Assembly: GCA_030374765.1 (NCBI GenBank)
Contig: JARGXX010000100.1
Coordinates: 806,001 to 870,000 of the forward strand
DNA length: 64,000 bases
DNA from: Agarophyton chilense
Lineage: Eukaryota; Rhodophyta; Florideophyceae; Gracilariales; Gracilariaceae
Direction of reading: 5' to 3'
Below the pieces are notes generated by a model. That model saw nothing but the letters and a program-made list of their open reading frames with translations, was not told the origin of the DNA and searched no databases. Each line of letters begins with the position of its first letter. Positions within the stretch are counted from its first letter, which is position 1. Below are positions 53,199 to 63,128 of this stretch, one piece after another. Position numbers and translations under genes: made by a program.

Positions 53199-53546
53199 CT
53201 ACACTGTTCCCAGTGTTCTCACTGCATTCCTATTAGCATCTCGGATATCCGGCAACGGACCGTAATGAATTTGTTCCTGATCGGTGAATCTTAGTTCGGA
53301 TATCTGAATAGAGTTCGGTCCGGCGCCTGTATCAAGAACTGTCAGGCGTCGGGTCAATAAATCCTTGTCCCAGCCGATGTCGGCATAAACTTTATAGTTC
53401 CTCTTCTGCATTACCATGATAAAGTTCTCCCGTTTCGACGGACAACTATAACGTCTCCAAGAACGTTTCAGTTCAAAATCAAACTGTGCTCGCTTTCCAG
53501 CGAACGGATCCAATCCGCACGACGGAATATGATGAGTCCTCATCAA
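53199..53546 (-). pseudogene. G4 aspartic protease
   Basis: LTRRLTVLDTGAGPNSIQIS gives the active-site loop with catalytic Asp. The downstream domain continues in frame 53171-52855 (FIVRMSLAKPVALGCDYCDR and LLVTLDDGSTVPIVRRPLRR), which corresponds to the RT-preceding linker of G1 (KPTVLKAQSQTWVQVITQ versus VYIPPMSESHVLVTS). A frame break at about 53195 separates them. Confidence 0.7.
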
Positions 53547-53695
53547 GACCTTGGGTCTCCAAGCGCAGGAACAAGGAGGCGAGTACTCCCTGGTCGGCTA
53601 TACGCGATGGATTAGGACCGACCCCCTAGGGGTTCCCTCACTTAGTTTCACAACTGAGGCGGGTCGTTCGCCTTTGGGGCGTTGCTTCCAACTTG

Positions 53696-55060
53696 CTAAT
53701 TATCCTGTGGTTCTCCAATGTCCTTAGTCACTGGAGCTCCAGATTGACGTCGAGGATGGTAGCAAAGGTATCCTTTGACCTTCGAGTAGGTACCAGCCGG
53801 TACTCGGGTCCTTTCCTCTGAGAGAGTCTCGTAATTCGTGAGGACGCGAACTAAATCGTTTGCAGGAAGGGTGCATTCTGAAGACAGATGATGACGGCCA
53901 TAGCACATATAGCAAATTAACGCTTCATGGCTTGCTGCCGATCTCGGTTGTGATCGAGATGCTATTTGCGTGTCCAGCCATCCAGTTTTTCTATTATTGA
54001 ATCCTCTTTCCGGGGGCTGCATGGACGCAGGGGGTACTGGGCGTCTATCCTCCATAGCCATTAGAGATTCTTGCTCCTGGGATTCTGAGTGAGGTAGATC
54101 CTCTGTGGGCACCGATGAGTGCCAATAATCCTTAAGGTGAATAGCATCGTGTTGCGATTGGTTATCGTGTCTAGCAAACGAAGACTCTCGAGAGTGAACT
54201 GGAGATTCCAGGTGCAACACCTTTCAAGTGGGTTTGGCAGTTTGTTTACGTCCTTCCTCTGCTTTGGATGCACCAAGCTTTGTGTTGTTCCGTGTAACTT
54301 CGCGAGCTCTGTCCGCTTCACCTTCAGCTTGCCCAAACTGATCCAACTCCAGAAATGGGGTTCCTTCATGCTTTTCTCGAAATCCAGCCACTAGAGATTT
54401 GATAGTGGGATCGAGCCCATCCGTTAGCAAGGTAATCTTGTCTTCGGTTGAGTGAACGTTTCCACAGCGCGTGGCCATTCTGTCAAGCCTCGAGCTGTAT
54501 TCTGCTTCTCCCTTACCACGTTTCTGGGTTACATCACGAAGATCCAGGATAGCCTGTCGGATTGCGTTCGATATGACATAGTTTCGCAGTAAGTACTGAA
54601 CTACCACCGGCCAGGACGTCACTCTTCCTTCGTCAGCGGTCAGGGATCCGCAAACGGAACGATATTGCTCGGACGCAAAACCCGTTAGGAAATGTGGTAC
54701 TGAAACCTATGCTTGAGGTTCACTCATTTCTAAGGTGTCCGTCTCTGCAACGAAACGATTAAAGAACTCGATAACAAGAATGTGCGTTTTGCCATCAAAG
54801 ACTAGGTCATTCAGTCCAATCTTCAACCGCGTAAAGTGGTCCTTAACCTTTGCGGTTTCGCGACCCGATCGCTTCTTTCCTCCTCTCTTGAGGCGATAAT
54901 ACCGGAAGTCCAGGACTTTCCGATACAACGGATTCGTACAAGGAAGTGGCCTGAGACGCTTGTACTTCGGACCCTTCTTCCTTAATAGACAAGAAGACTT
55001 GTTCCTCTTCCTAGAATGGGAACTACGATGATCATCATCACTGGCGTCGTCAGTCGACAT
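53696..55060 (-). pseudogene. G4 gag, three pieces
   Basis: 55060-54707: acidic/basic N-terminus and core start (PLYRKVLDFRYYRLKRGGKK, LVFDGKTHILVIEFFNRFVA), stop after SEPQA. 54622-54224: core (YLLRNYVISNAIRQAILDLR, KGEAEYSSRLDRMATRCGNV). 54220-53696: polar tail and a well-formed CCHC knuckle (CYMCYGRHHLSSEC), better preserved than those of G1 and G2. The pieces are interrupted by stops and frame changes at about 54700 and 54222. Confidence 0.7.
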
Positions 55061-55144
55061 ATCCGACGAGTCAGATTCGTCAGCACCGGAGTCCTCATTC
55101 TTAGATCCTGATTAATCATCGCTAGTGTCCGGCTGTGACTTTCT

Positions 55145-55792
55145 CTACTTGCGACGTGTTGACTTCGAATACCTCGATCGCTCTTCCCTCAAGGGGAATT
55201 CATTTTCGTCTTTCACGACTTGAGTAACAGTAATCTTCGCATGCACCACTGCCTCCAGGCGTTCCAGACGAGGGTTTACTCGAGTGAGGATTTCCTCAAC
55301 GTCAACGGTCAGGCCCGGTAAAGCCTCCGGAGCATTACCATGTGTTTTCATTACTTGGTTCAAATCCTCTCGCAGGGTTCCCACAACCGCACGCATCGGG
55401 TCCTTTTCTTCTCGACGAGCGAGTACGCCTTGTTCGCGCCGCAAGCGCTCGACTTCTTCGGTAATGATCGCCATCTGCGATTCCAATCCAATGATTCGCT
55501 CACGATAGGCGTTTGACTCAAATTTAAGACTAAGCACTTGAGCGCATAAATTATTTCTTCCAGCATGGGTTACGACCTGCTGGGAACCATCGGCCTCCGT
55601 GGCTGGCCAAATAGCTAACCTCACGGGCATGGGTACATCCGAGAGATCTCTTCTATCGGCCACCGAACGAGAGCGCCTCATGGCCTGACGGTATAGTGGC
55701 TCTCCGGCTTCTGTAGATGAACCCAGTCTCGGTCGCGGACGTGGGTCTGAAGCCGGGGCACCAGTACTAGACAGGGTCTTCTTTTTCAGCAT
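55145..55792 (-). CDS. G4 ORF1 (215 aa), coiled-coil gag-like protein
   Basis: First ATG at 55792 (a longer frame would need a TTG). N-terminal polar region, then heptad-like sequence (RERIIGLESQMAIITEEVER, LRREQGVLARREEKDPMRAV) predicted to form a coiled coil, a second helical block (VEEILTRVNPRLERLEAVVH) and a basic end (REERSRYSKSTRRK). It ends at TAG (55147-55145); the same frame continues through one further TAA into the acidic start of gag. Matches the position of ORF1 in G1 and G2. Likely structural. Confidence 0.6.
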   Translation of the reverse strand: MLKKKTLSSTGAPASDPRPRPRLGSSTEAGEPLYRQAMRRSRSVADRRDLSDVPMPVRLAIWPATEADGSQQVVTHAGRNNLCAQVLSLKFESNAYRERIIGLESQMAIITEEVERLRREQGVLARREEKDPMRAVVGTLREDLNQVMKTHGNAPEALPGLTVDVEEILTRVNPRLERLEAVVHAKITVTQVVKDENEFPLREERSRYSKSTRRK

Positions 55793-55986
55793 TCCGAACA
55801 AATCCAATGTTCGGCGACGAAATAATTGAGGTTTTTAATTGAATACGACAGCGTAGTTACTACCGAATTTCATAATAGCTGGAAGTAGTCGGAAACCGCT
55901 CCCGAGATTGTATTCCTTTCGAATTAAAAATAGGTATCGATTCCACGTTCAAGGTGCCAAATATTTGGAGTAGCCAACCACAGTGT

Positions 55987-56004
55987 TTCTAAGTCGGGAG
56001 ACCA
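55987..56004 (-). other. Primer-binding site of G4
   Basis: On minus it begins TGGTCTCCCGACTTAGAA, identical to the G1 site over 18 bases and two bases from the LTR end. Confidence 0.7.
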
Positions 56005-56006
56005 CT

Positions 56007-56556
56007 TGTAGTGTCCGCTCTACGGAGAAGGCAGACACCTGCGACAGTGTTTGGGACTGCCGAATGGGTGCTTGCGGCTAAGGGGAAGGTGCGGTAGAGC
56101 ACAATACTAGCGAGATAGAATGGGGGTTGTAAGGCCCCACTCGCCAATGGGAGTGGTTGGTATTATGGAACGGACAACTACTTGTTGCAGCTTGTCCGGA
56201 TCTCAGGTTAAGGAATCCTGAACAAGGAACAAGTGAGTTGTGAACCCGTTTGTTTTCTTCTTTACTTTGGAGTCGGCGCTCCCCTCTGTGCCTTAAGTAC
56301 AGTGCACAGGGGTGAGCGCCGCACATAATAATACCTAGATATAAAATTGGTTAGCCGATTAACCCCTCTACAATACGGGATAATGATTGCCACGTGGCTA
56401 CTCACTACAGTATATGCGCCGTTCCCAATCTGGTATTTCCCTACAAAGGGTCGAATCGGATGCGCCGTGGCAGACCAAGACCCCACGTGTAACACACCAC
56501 CTCACGCACTATCTACGGGGTGCGGCTTCAAAACTTCATCCTAGCCGTTGCACTCA
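56007..56556 (-). repeat. 5' LTR of G4
   Basis: About 550 bp: TGTAGTGTCC at the left and CACTCA at the right on plus. It carries a long palindrome (56274-56291 pairing 56304-56321, 16 of 18 positions) and a CCACGTGG box at 56390-56397. Its right end resembles the G3 LTR through CACTCACTTATGAGT. Confidence 0.75.
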
Positions 56557-57289
56557 CTTATGAGTATCATTTCCTGTCATTGACTATATGACAGCTCGCT
56601 ACGCTCGTACTATTACGCTTCGAATTTTTAACTAAGTACTATTGACAAGGTAAAAAGTAATTTTTTGACAACAACATTTCAATTTTTAATACGAAGCTAT
56701 AGTGTTTTAAACTACCACGCGATGGCATCCGAGCGACTTAACCAAAAAAATAACTAAGTCCCAGCCAGCTCACCCCCACTCCCCAAAAACCAATCCTAGA
56801 CCAAAACCCATTAAATTCCTACAACCGAGTCCACTACTACTATCCAAACTAAACTTCCTTCTGATATAGGTTGCAAGCTCTAAGTTGATATTCCAGGAGA
56901 CAGTTTTCTGTTATAATGATTTTTTCAGAAAACTGATTCCGAGTGTCAGAATTCTGCGAGTCGGGTGCAGAATTCTGACGAACTGACTTGAACGAAAAAC
57001 GATTTTCGGCTTAAGTTTCCACATGATAATCCAAACCCCCAGCCCAATGTGGCGGCGGCACGTTGAAAGATGTGTATGCCCTGGTGTAAACCGCCTCTTT
57101 TTTATTTTTTTTTATTTTTTTATTTTTTATTTTAAACGCCTTCTTAGCTCCTTCCACCTCTTCATCTTTTCGGATAATTTTTCTAGTCATATATAGTAGC
57201 TGTATATTCCCTTGTAGTAATGAGATAATATCAGCCGAGGCTGCCAGACCATTTTCTGGCAATGATACTCGGTCCGGATTCAGCCAGAC
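56557..57289. other. Non-coding stretch with T-rich tract
   Basis: Apart from the two hairpins, it holds a T/A-rich tract at 57092-57135. Short frames only (57262-57011 minus arises from this tract). No gene supported. Confidence 0.5.
56901..56979. other. Two adjacent perfect hairpins
   Basis: Hairpin A: CAGTTTTCTG (56901-56910) with CAGAAAACTG (56926-56935), 15-nt T-rich loop. Hairpin B: GTCAGAATTCTGC (56945-56957) with GCAGAATTCTGAC (56967-56979), 9-nt loop. They lie 310 bp beyond the 3' end of the minus-strand gene pair at 57290-58754. They could be a 3' structure or the terminus of that element. Confidence 0.8.
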
Positions 57290-57613
57290 CTATTGGTGTG
57301 GGTCACTGTATTCGAACGTAGAATCAACCTCTCCTACGGACTCCTCCGCAACGAAATAATTTCGGCGGTATAAGTCATCCCCGATGCCTTGCAAGATATT
57401 GCTCGCCAGGCTTTGGACAGCGTTCCTCTCTTGTACCGGTAGAAAGGGGTAGAAATGCCCGGCATACAAGCAATTAAGCCCACTTCGAAGTCCCTCATGT
57501 ATACTTTGGATTTTCTTCTTGCGTCTCCACTTTTTTCGTTGTCGTGCGCTTGCTTTCTTTGTATCCCCTTCCTGTATATCAGACGCCCCTGACATAGGAA
57601 GCACGTCCCGCAT
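57290..57613 (-). CDS. Hypothetical protein (107 aa) downstream of the gag-like ORF
   Basis: ATG 57613, 50 bp after the end of the gag-like ORF and on the same strand, so probably the second gene of the same element. A strongly basic N-terminal part (KKASARQRKKWRRKKKIQS) is followed by LNCLYAGHFYPFLPVQERNA and helical sequence. No RT, protease or recombinase motif. It may be a truncated later ORF. Confidence 0.4.
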   Translation of the reverse strand: MRDVLPMSGASDIQEGDTKKASARQRKKWRRKKKIQSIHEGLRSGLNCLYAGHFYPFLPVQERNAVQSLASNILQGIGDDLYRRNYFVAEESVGEVDSTFEYSDPHQ

Positions 57614-57662
57614 GCCCGTCGAATTAAAAATTGTTGTTTTTGTTGCTGTCGTTGTTTTTAAA

Positions 57663-58754
57663 TTAATTTTCGTTCCGGTCTCCTTGCTTCCGCAAGGCAG
57701 ACTTATCCTTCTTAAACTCCTTACGAAGTTTTGCCGACTTGTGAAGCCTTCGCTTCATTGACTCGCTTATCAAATCGTCGTGCTCCTCTTCGAGTTCTCT
57801 GGCCGCTTCCCAGTTGCCAGTCTTATTAACCATTGTCACTGCAGCCAACCTGCGAATTGTCAACTCCACCGACAACTCATTTTTAGCGCGCATAACGCCC
57901 AAAGAGCTGATGAGGCAGTCGATAACCCGAGCTAGTGTTGCAGCTTCCCGGCGGTTCCGAATGCCCGTCAAATGACGAGCTTCAACCAACGCAGAGACCG
58001 TCGGATAATTCGTCAGGGCTTTGCGGAGCATATCTTCCCCTTCAAGACTGTCAACCGAAACATATTGTTCCGGAAACGGTTTGCTAGCGAAAGCAACCCA
58101 GATCATTTTGTTCGCATTCTGCTGCTTCCAATTCAAAGCCTTCTTCGCAAGGCTCGAAATCCCCTCGTCTCCACCGTCGGACTCTGAACCAGAGTCATTG
58201 CCGGAATCGACAGCAACCCTTTCCATCGCCTGTCTGATGTCGACAAGAAAATCCTCCCCATTTGACTTCTTTGAATTTTTCCGCGACTCCTTCAATTCCT
58301 TAATGTCTTTAGTCATGCGTTTTTGCGCCTTCTCCAACCGCTCCATGCAAGAAAGAATTTTCTGCATTTCACTGCGGCGCGTAGTAGTTTTTTCCTCAGA
58401 GTCAGAATTTGGAGCGGACTCGGACTCCTATTCACTCGAGGATTCACCCTCTTTGCCCCCCGTCACGCGTTTCGAACGCCCTCGAGGTTTTTGATCCGAG
58501 ACGTTTACAACTCGAGTACTCGCTACTCCCTTAGAAGACCCCGCTTTCGACGAACTCCCTCCGACACTTAGTGGGTATGTTTTATCTTCCATGCAATGGA
58601 ACAAAACGTCCGTCTCTCCCTCTTTAGGGATTCTTGGAATCCCATTCCTGATTACACGAAGGAGAGCATTTTTGCTCTGTGACTTTTCTCCAAGGTAAAC
58701 TGAAAGCCTACCCCGAAAACCTTCTCTTACGACGCCCAAGGCGTCTTCCCCCAT
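57663..58754 (-). pseudogene. Gag-like protein of an unidentified element, one in-frame stop
   Basis: A single frame runs from ATG 58754 to 57663 (364 codons) with one TAG at 58430-58428. N-terminal part with VREGFRGRLSVYLGEKSQS and a Ser/Lys-rich linker; after the stop an acidic Ser region, a coiled coil (ILSCMERLEKAQKRMTKDIK, ELKESRKNSKKS), then a helical domain (SALVEARHLTGIRNRREAAT, LIRRLA-like TIRRLAAVTMVNKTGNWEAA) and a Lys-rich tail. The composition resembles structural proteins (gag) of DIRS-like or other non-gypsy retroelements, but I recognise no defined domain. The TAG could be a suppressible stop or a mutation. Confidence 0.5.
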
Positions 58755-61439
58755 GCCCTCGATTTTATTCCCGAGAGTCCTGCAGTTTGGAATTTTGTTT
58801 GTAGCAGGTCCATCTAAAGACGGTCAACCCATTCCGTCCTTGGGACTACTCTAACCCGTAGTGCAGTCTTGCGCTTTTAGAAGGGCTGCTCCTGGCTGAG
58901 CGCGCAACCTAAATAGGTCCAGCCGTCACCCGACCACCATACAAGTGGAATTCGGTCCGGGCCTCGTATCCGCCAGGTCCCTGAGATTCGTGCCTCGACA
59001 ACACTACCCACCGTTACTAATGGAAAGACCTTCGAGCTTTAAACACCCCCGCCTTTCGTCATCACGCAAGGCGCATGGTACAGAAATTTGAACAATTGTT
59101 TTTCAGAAAACCCTTCAAAAACTAAACACCAATAGCGCAAAAACCGTTAATTCCGATATGCAACTTCAAAAAACTTTATAAGACTCGATTAAAAAACAGG
59201 CAGAACCCCCAGCCAGATACGACCTTCACGCCAGCTCCCGGATTGCACTGACGATGAACTCGCGCACGTGGGAAAAAACCCCTTATCACCAAATTAAGAA
59301 AAAACCTTACATAATTCCGTTTCCGGACTTTAACACAAGCAACGCCAGCAAAGCCCAATGGACAACAACCCATACGGGAACACACTTAAGCTCTGCATTT
59401 CGTCGAACCTAGCCTTAAAAAATTATTTTTCACCAGCATACCGCAATGCCCGGCCTCGAAGTACCGATAATTTAATTTCCTCAGAATATTGAAACAAGTT
59501 TCAAGAATTCTGAAAAACACACCAACTTGATAGGGATCACTGGCCTACGGAGGCCTGATCACTTCCCTCTCCAACAGGGATCCCTCCCTGACTTACTCCG
59601 TTAGCCAGGTTACGCTGCCCAGTCGACACCACGAGGAGGTGTAGTAAAGCTTTAGTCGACCAAACGCAGAGGCGTCAATTTTTCGTCAAGTCTCCGGAGA
59701 TAATAATCCCTACGCAGGCTCTGGATTAAAACATTATACTTAGCCCAAAAAAAACTTCCATTTGCATTCCGACACTGCAGAATACTACATAGACATCTTG
59801 CGTAATGTTTTCTGTGACCCTCGTGATTTATAGAAATCCTCTTCGAAACTGTTTTCTGCAAAATCGATTCCGCAGATATATCGAACCTCTCCTGTCAAAC
59901 ATCAGAACTCATTTTATAAATATGAAAGTATCACGAGAACGTGCGAAGAACAAATTAAGATCTTCATCGTCTGTTAATCTCGAGATACTAGGCAATTTTT
60001 AACGAAGAACTCGGCTGCCGTGAAGCGATTGCGCCAGATGGTTCAGAAAAAACTACTTGATGGCCCGAATATGCAAAAAGACTTCTGATATTCCAAAAAA
60101 CTATTTACGAAGCTCTTTTTTAATAGCTTGCGTACCCGTTTTCATCTTGTTAGAAAACAGTATAAGAAACGTGTGGTAAGCTTTTCTGCCCTTCTCTGTT
60201 TTATACAGTAATATGTATTCTTAACATATTGTAGAATGATATACAGAACATGATCGAGAAAATGATAATAATTTACTTATTTAAAATTGCTCAAAGTTCA
60301 ATGTGAAGAAACGAAGGCATGCAGAAAGTGTTGATGACGACGAAAACATTCTTCCCGTAGAAAAACATTGTGAATAGTTCAGCCAGACTTGAGTCTGAAG
60401 TTTGGGTTCTGTTGTTGGAGAACATTTGCGTATTCTGTTCTTTTACTGTACTTCAGAATATATAATAACTAGCGAAAAAATTTTGAATTACATATGAATT
60501 CAGAGTTTAGATCTACACGATTTAATGCATTACCCAGAGATGAGAAACACCACAAATACTATGGTGATCCCCCGATCACGAGTAGAAACCAACGGAACAG
60601 CTCTTTCAAGGTTGAAACGACAGAAGTAGGGTGTAAGACCAATATCAGTCCCTCACGATTGGCGAAAGAAGGTATGGTAGATTGACTGTCCGTCAAACGG
60701 AATGTATATGTTCCCCAAAGCGGTGACGAGTGCACGGTGTTGGAAAGCGCAGCGATTCCAGTGTGAACCAATATGGGCTGGAGCCCATTGTAAGAGAAAT
60801 GGTGAAAAAAGAAATGAAAGAGAAAATTCTAGAGAGAATATCCAAGAGAATAGAGAAAATGAGGAAAAGCCGGAATATACAAGGCGAGATCACTATAACT
60901 GGTAAAAACAATCCCATTACTGAGCCTCTTTAGAGGTGCAGGATAGACAGACCACTCGTGAGGCTGTGCAATATTCCTCCTCGGTGGATGAAAATATTCC
61001 GCGATTGCGCTGACGTCTACAGTCAAAAACATAGTGGGGTAAGCTTTCCTGGGCGCGACGTCCAATTCGAAAATGCGTAAAGTACTATCGCTTGTTACTC
61101 ATAATTAATAGAACCAATTAACACTGTGCCAGTATTATATTATTGCACAGCCAACCATGAACTCTGCCTTGTGCGACGTATACAAACAACCTCGGTGGTC
61201 TCCAACACTCTACGGTGAACATTTAACTCATCAGGCGGTGCAACATAAAAGCCACTCAGGTTCATTGAGTTTTACTTCCAAAAAAAACGCTGCAGAGCCA
61301 GCGCTGATGGTGGGAAGTCTATGAGCGGGACCAAATCCGTCTTGATTGCCCCAGTCAACCCAAGAACCGATTTGAAAATGGATTGGCCAAGTCAAAGCGA
61401 CATTATTCGCTTTCAAAGGGAAAGCAACGAGGAACTCTC
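58755..61439. other. Long region without supported gene
   Basis: Mixed sequence: GC-rich 5' flank of the gag-like gene (58755-59060), then mostly A/T-rich. Frames at 59385-59176 minus, 60494-60685 plus and 60702-60933 plus have no motifs. Degraded gypsy RT/RNase H upstream of G5 may begin near 61280 (MDWPSQSDIIRFQRESNEEL). No tRNA or rRNA seen. Confidence 0.45.
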
Positions 61440-62845
61440 TCCTTCTCTTCAATATTAACGATGGTGCAGTGACAAACCAAAAGAACGTACTGTCTATCCC
61501 CACATGCGCCCAGCAGCTCAAACTACAGATAATTGTTGCCGCACACACAGGGCACGGCGGCCATCGTACTGCTTGCGTGACGCTTGCTACAGTTTGCGCT
61601 AATTTATTCTGGGTTTCAATGAAGAAAAATGTGGAATCATTCGTGAGATCATTTCTACATTGTTTATGTACATAGTCAGGCCAAATTGTCCCCGGACCGA
61701 TGGGTCACGCTCTTCACGGCGTTCTGCCAGACATTTTACTACATTTCGATTTTGGTTTCATTTCCAAGAGCGAAAACAACTACGTCTACGATGTTGATAT
61801 TCAAGACGATCACAGCGGATACGTAGAGCTTACACAGACGAAGGAAACAACGAAAGAGGTCGTAGCCAAAGTGCTAATCCGCTGGTTCTCCGCATTTGGT
61901 GTCGCAAACCAATGGGACTCGGATTGTGGCTTGCACTTCAAGAACGAGCTTGTGAAACTACTCAAAGAGCAGACTAATTCAACATATCACTTTACTCTGC
62001 CTTATTGTCCGTGGTCGAACGGAACGGTGAAGTAGTCAATTGGGAGCTCATTCGTGCCACCGGGGCTCTACTCTCTGAACACCAGCTGCCACATAGCTGT
62101 TTGCTAACCGTAATCCTAGGGGTACAGTCCGTACTTCACAATTAAATTTTGAAACGGCTAGGGAATCGCTGTTCTCTCACCGCTTCCACAGGACTTCTGC
62201 AGAATACACCCATTGAATTCCATCACTCGAAAGACATGCGGCAAAGTACCGCTTTACAGTGTATGCAAAATCGCCCTGACGCAACGGAACGACACCGGGC
62301 TGGTAGTAGCAGCTATGGAGAATATGCTCAAAGAAGTAACGGAGAAGGTCGGAGAGAAGAGACAGAAAGCCATTGGTCTACACAACCGGAAAACAAACGT
62401 TCGTAGAACTGAATTCACTAAAGGCTATTTTGTATTACATGGCACCATGCTTCGAGAACGCCGTCGAAAACCTGCGCTCAGGTGGACAAGGTCCGTATCG
62501 CGTAGTCTAGTGTAGCAGCGATTACATTTTTGTCACAGAAGACTTGCTCAGCGGACATAGATTAGAAACTAATGGACGACAACTGAAATTTCTTCAGAAA
62601 CAAAGACTTTGCAGTGAGGGAGGACCTTAAATAACAGTAAGCATATCAAAAGGAATAGCTATTGGCTATCGAATCCCTCACTGGCATGCGCCACGAAGAC
62701 GATCAGATCGAGCTACAAGTCGAATGAAGAGGTTTTAAAAAAGAAGAAACGGAATGGGGGCTCTTGACCAGTTTACGACACGATGTACCTGAAATGTTTT
62801 CGGAGTATATATCAGATCTTCTCAAGAAAGGGACGAAACCTTAAC
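61440..62845 (+). pseudogene. Ty3/gypsy fragment G5, integrase and chromodomain
   Basis: Integrase zinc site: AAHTGHGGHRTACVTLATVC and FVRSFLHCLCT (61540-61670, one of the two Cys lost to Phe), stop, then the core: ILLHFDFGFISKSENNYVYD (first Asp), DDHSGYVELTQTKETTKEVV, WDSDCGLHFKNELVKLLKEQ and FTLPYCPWSNGTVK with Lys for the catalytic Glu, followed by a stop (about 62035). 62213-62515 is the C-terminal module (TKGYFVLHGTMLRERRRKPA). 62664-62844 is a chromodomain-like end (ESLTGMRHEDDQIELQVE, Trp to stop, RGFKKEETEWGLLTSL). Different lineage from G1-G4: the core resembles gypsy elements with GHGGHRG-type zinc sites known from oomycetes. Confidence 0.8.
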
Positions 62846-63128
62846 GCAAGCTTCCCGCTTCTACCTAGTGGACTTCGTTCTTTTTCGGTGGAAAGCCATG
62901 GAGCGCTGCTGTATGTTGCGGCATCGGGCACATGCGTTTTATCAACGTGTTTGATTACAGTACACAGTGCGCGTGTATATGTGAGGCCGACTTGCGATGA
63001 ATTGAAGTACATTGCGGACTGAATTTCTCGTTTGATTCGGCCTGCTACATAGCGCACTAAGCTTCGCCTGTTCCAGTACTCAGTTTCTACTCGCGGAATG
63101 GAGCTACAGTGTCCTTTATAAAAGCTCT
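62846..63128. other. Spacer between G5 and the inverted duplication
   Basis: Short sequence with no gene; a minus-strand frame (63249-62812) crosses it, but only its first part, inside the duplication, is conserved. Confidence 0.4.

Larger units (their letters stand above)
52852..56556 (-). mobile_element. Ty3/gypsy element G4, 5' part, cut by copia B1
   Basis: Minus-strand order: LTR (56556-56007), primer-binding site (56004-55987), ORF1 (55792-55145), gag in pieces (55060-53696), protease (53546-53199) and the post-protease linker (53171 to about 52855). There it changes without transition into B1 gag. RT and beyond are absent. Gag and protease are related to G1 in arrangement and motifs. 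Confidence 0.8.

Noticed and set aside
53061-55508. Plus-strand frames across G4
   Set aside because: Shadows of minus-strand gag and ORF1; no independent support.
57092-57135. T-rich tract as a possible poly(A) tail of a non-LTR element on minus
   Set aside because: Interrupted by A residues and not at a clear element end; no non-LTR RT nearby.
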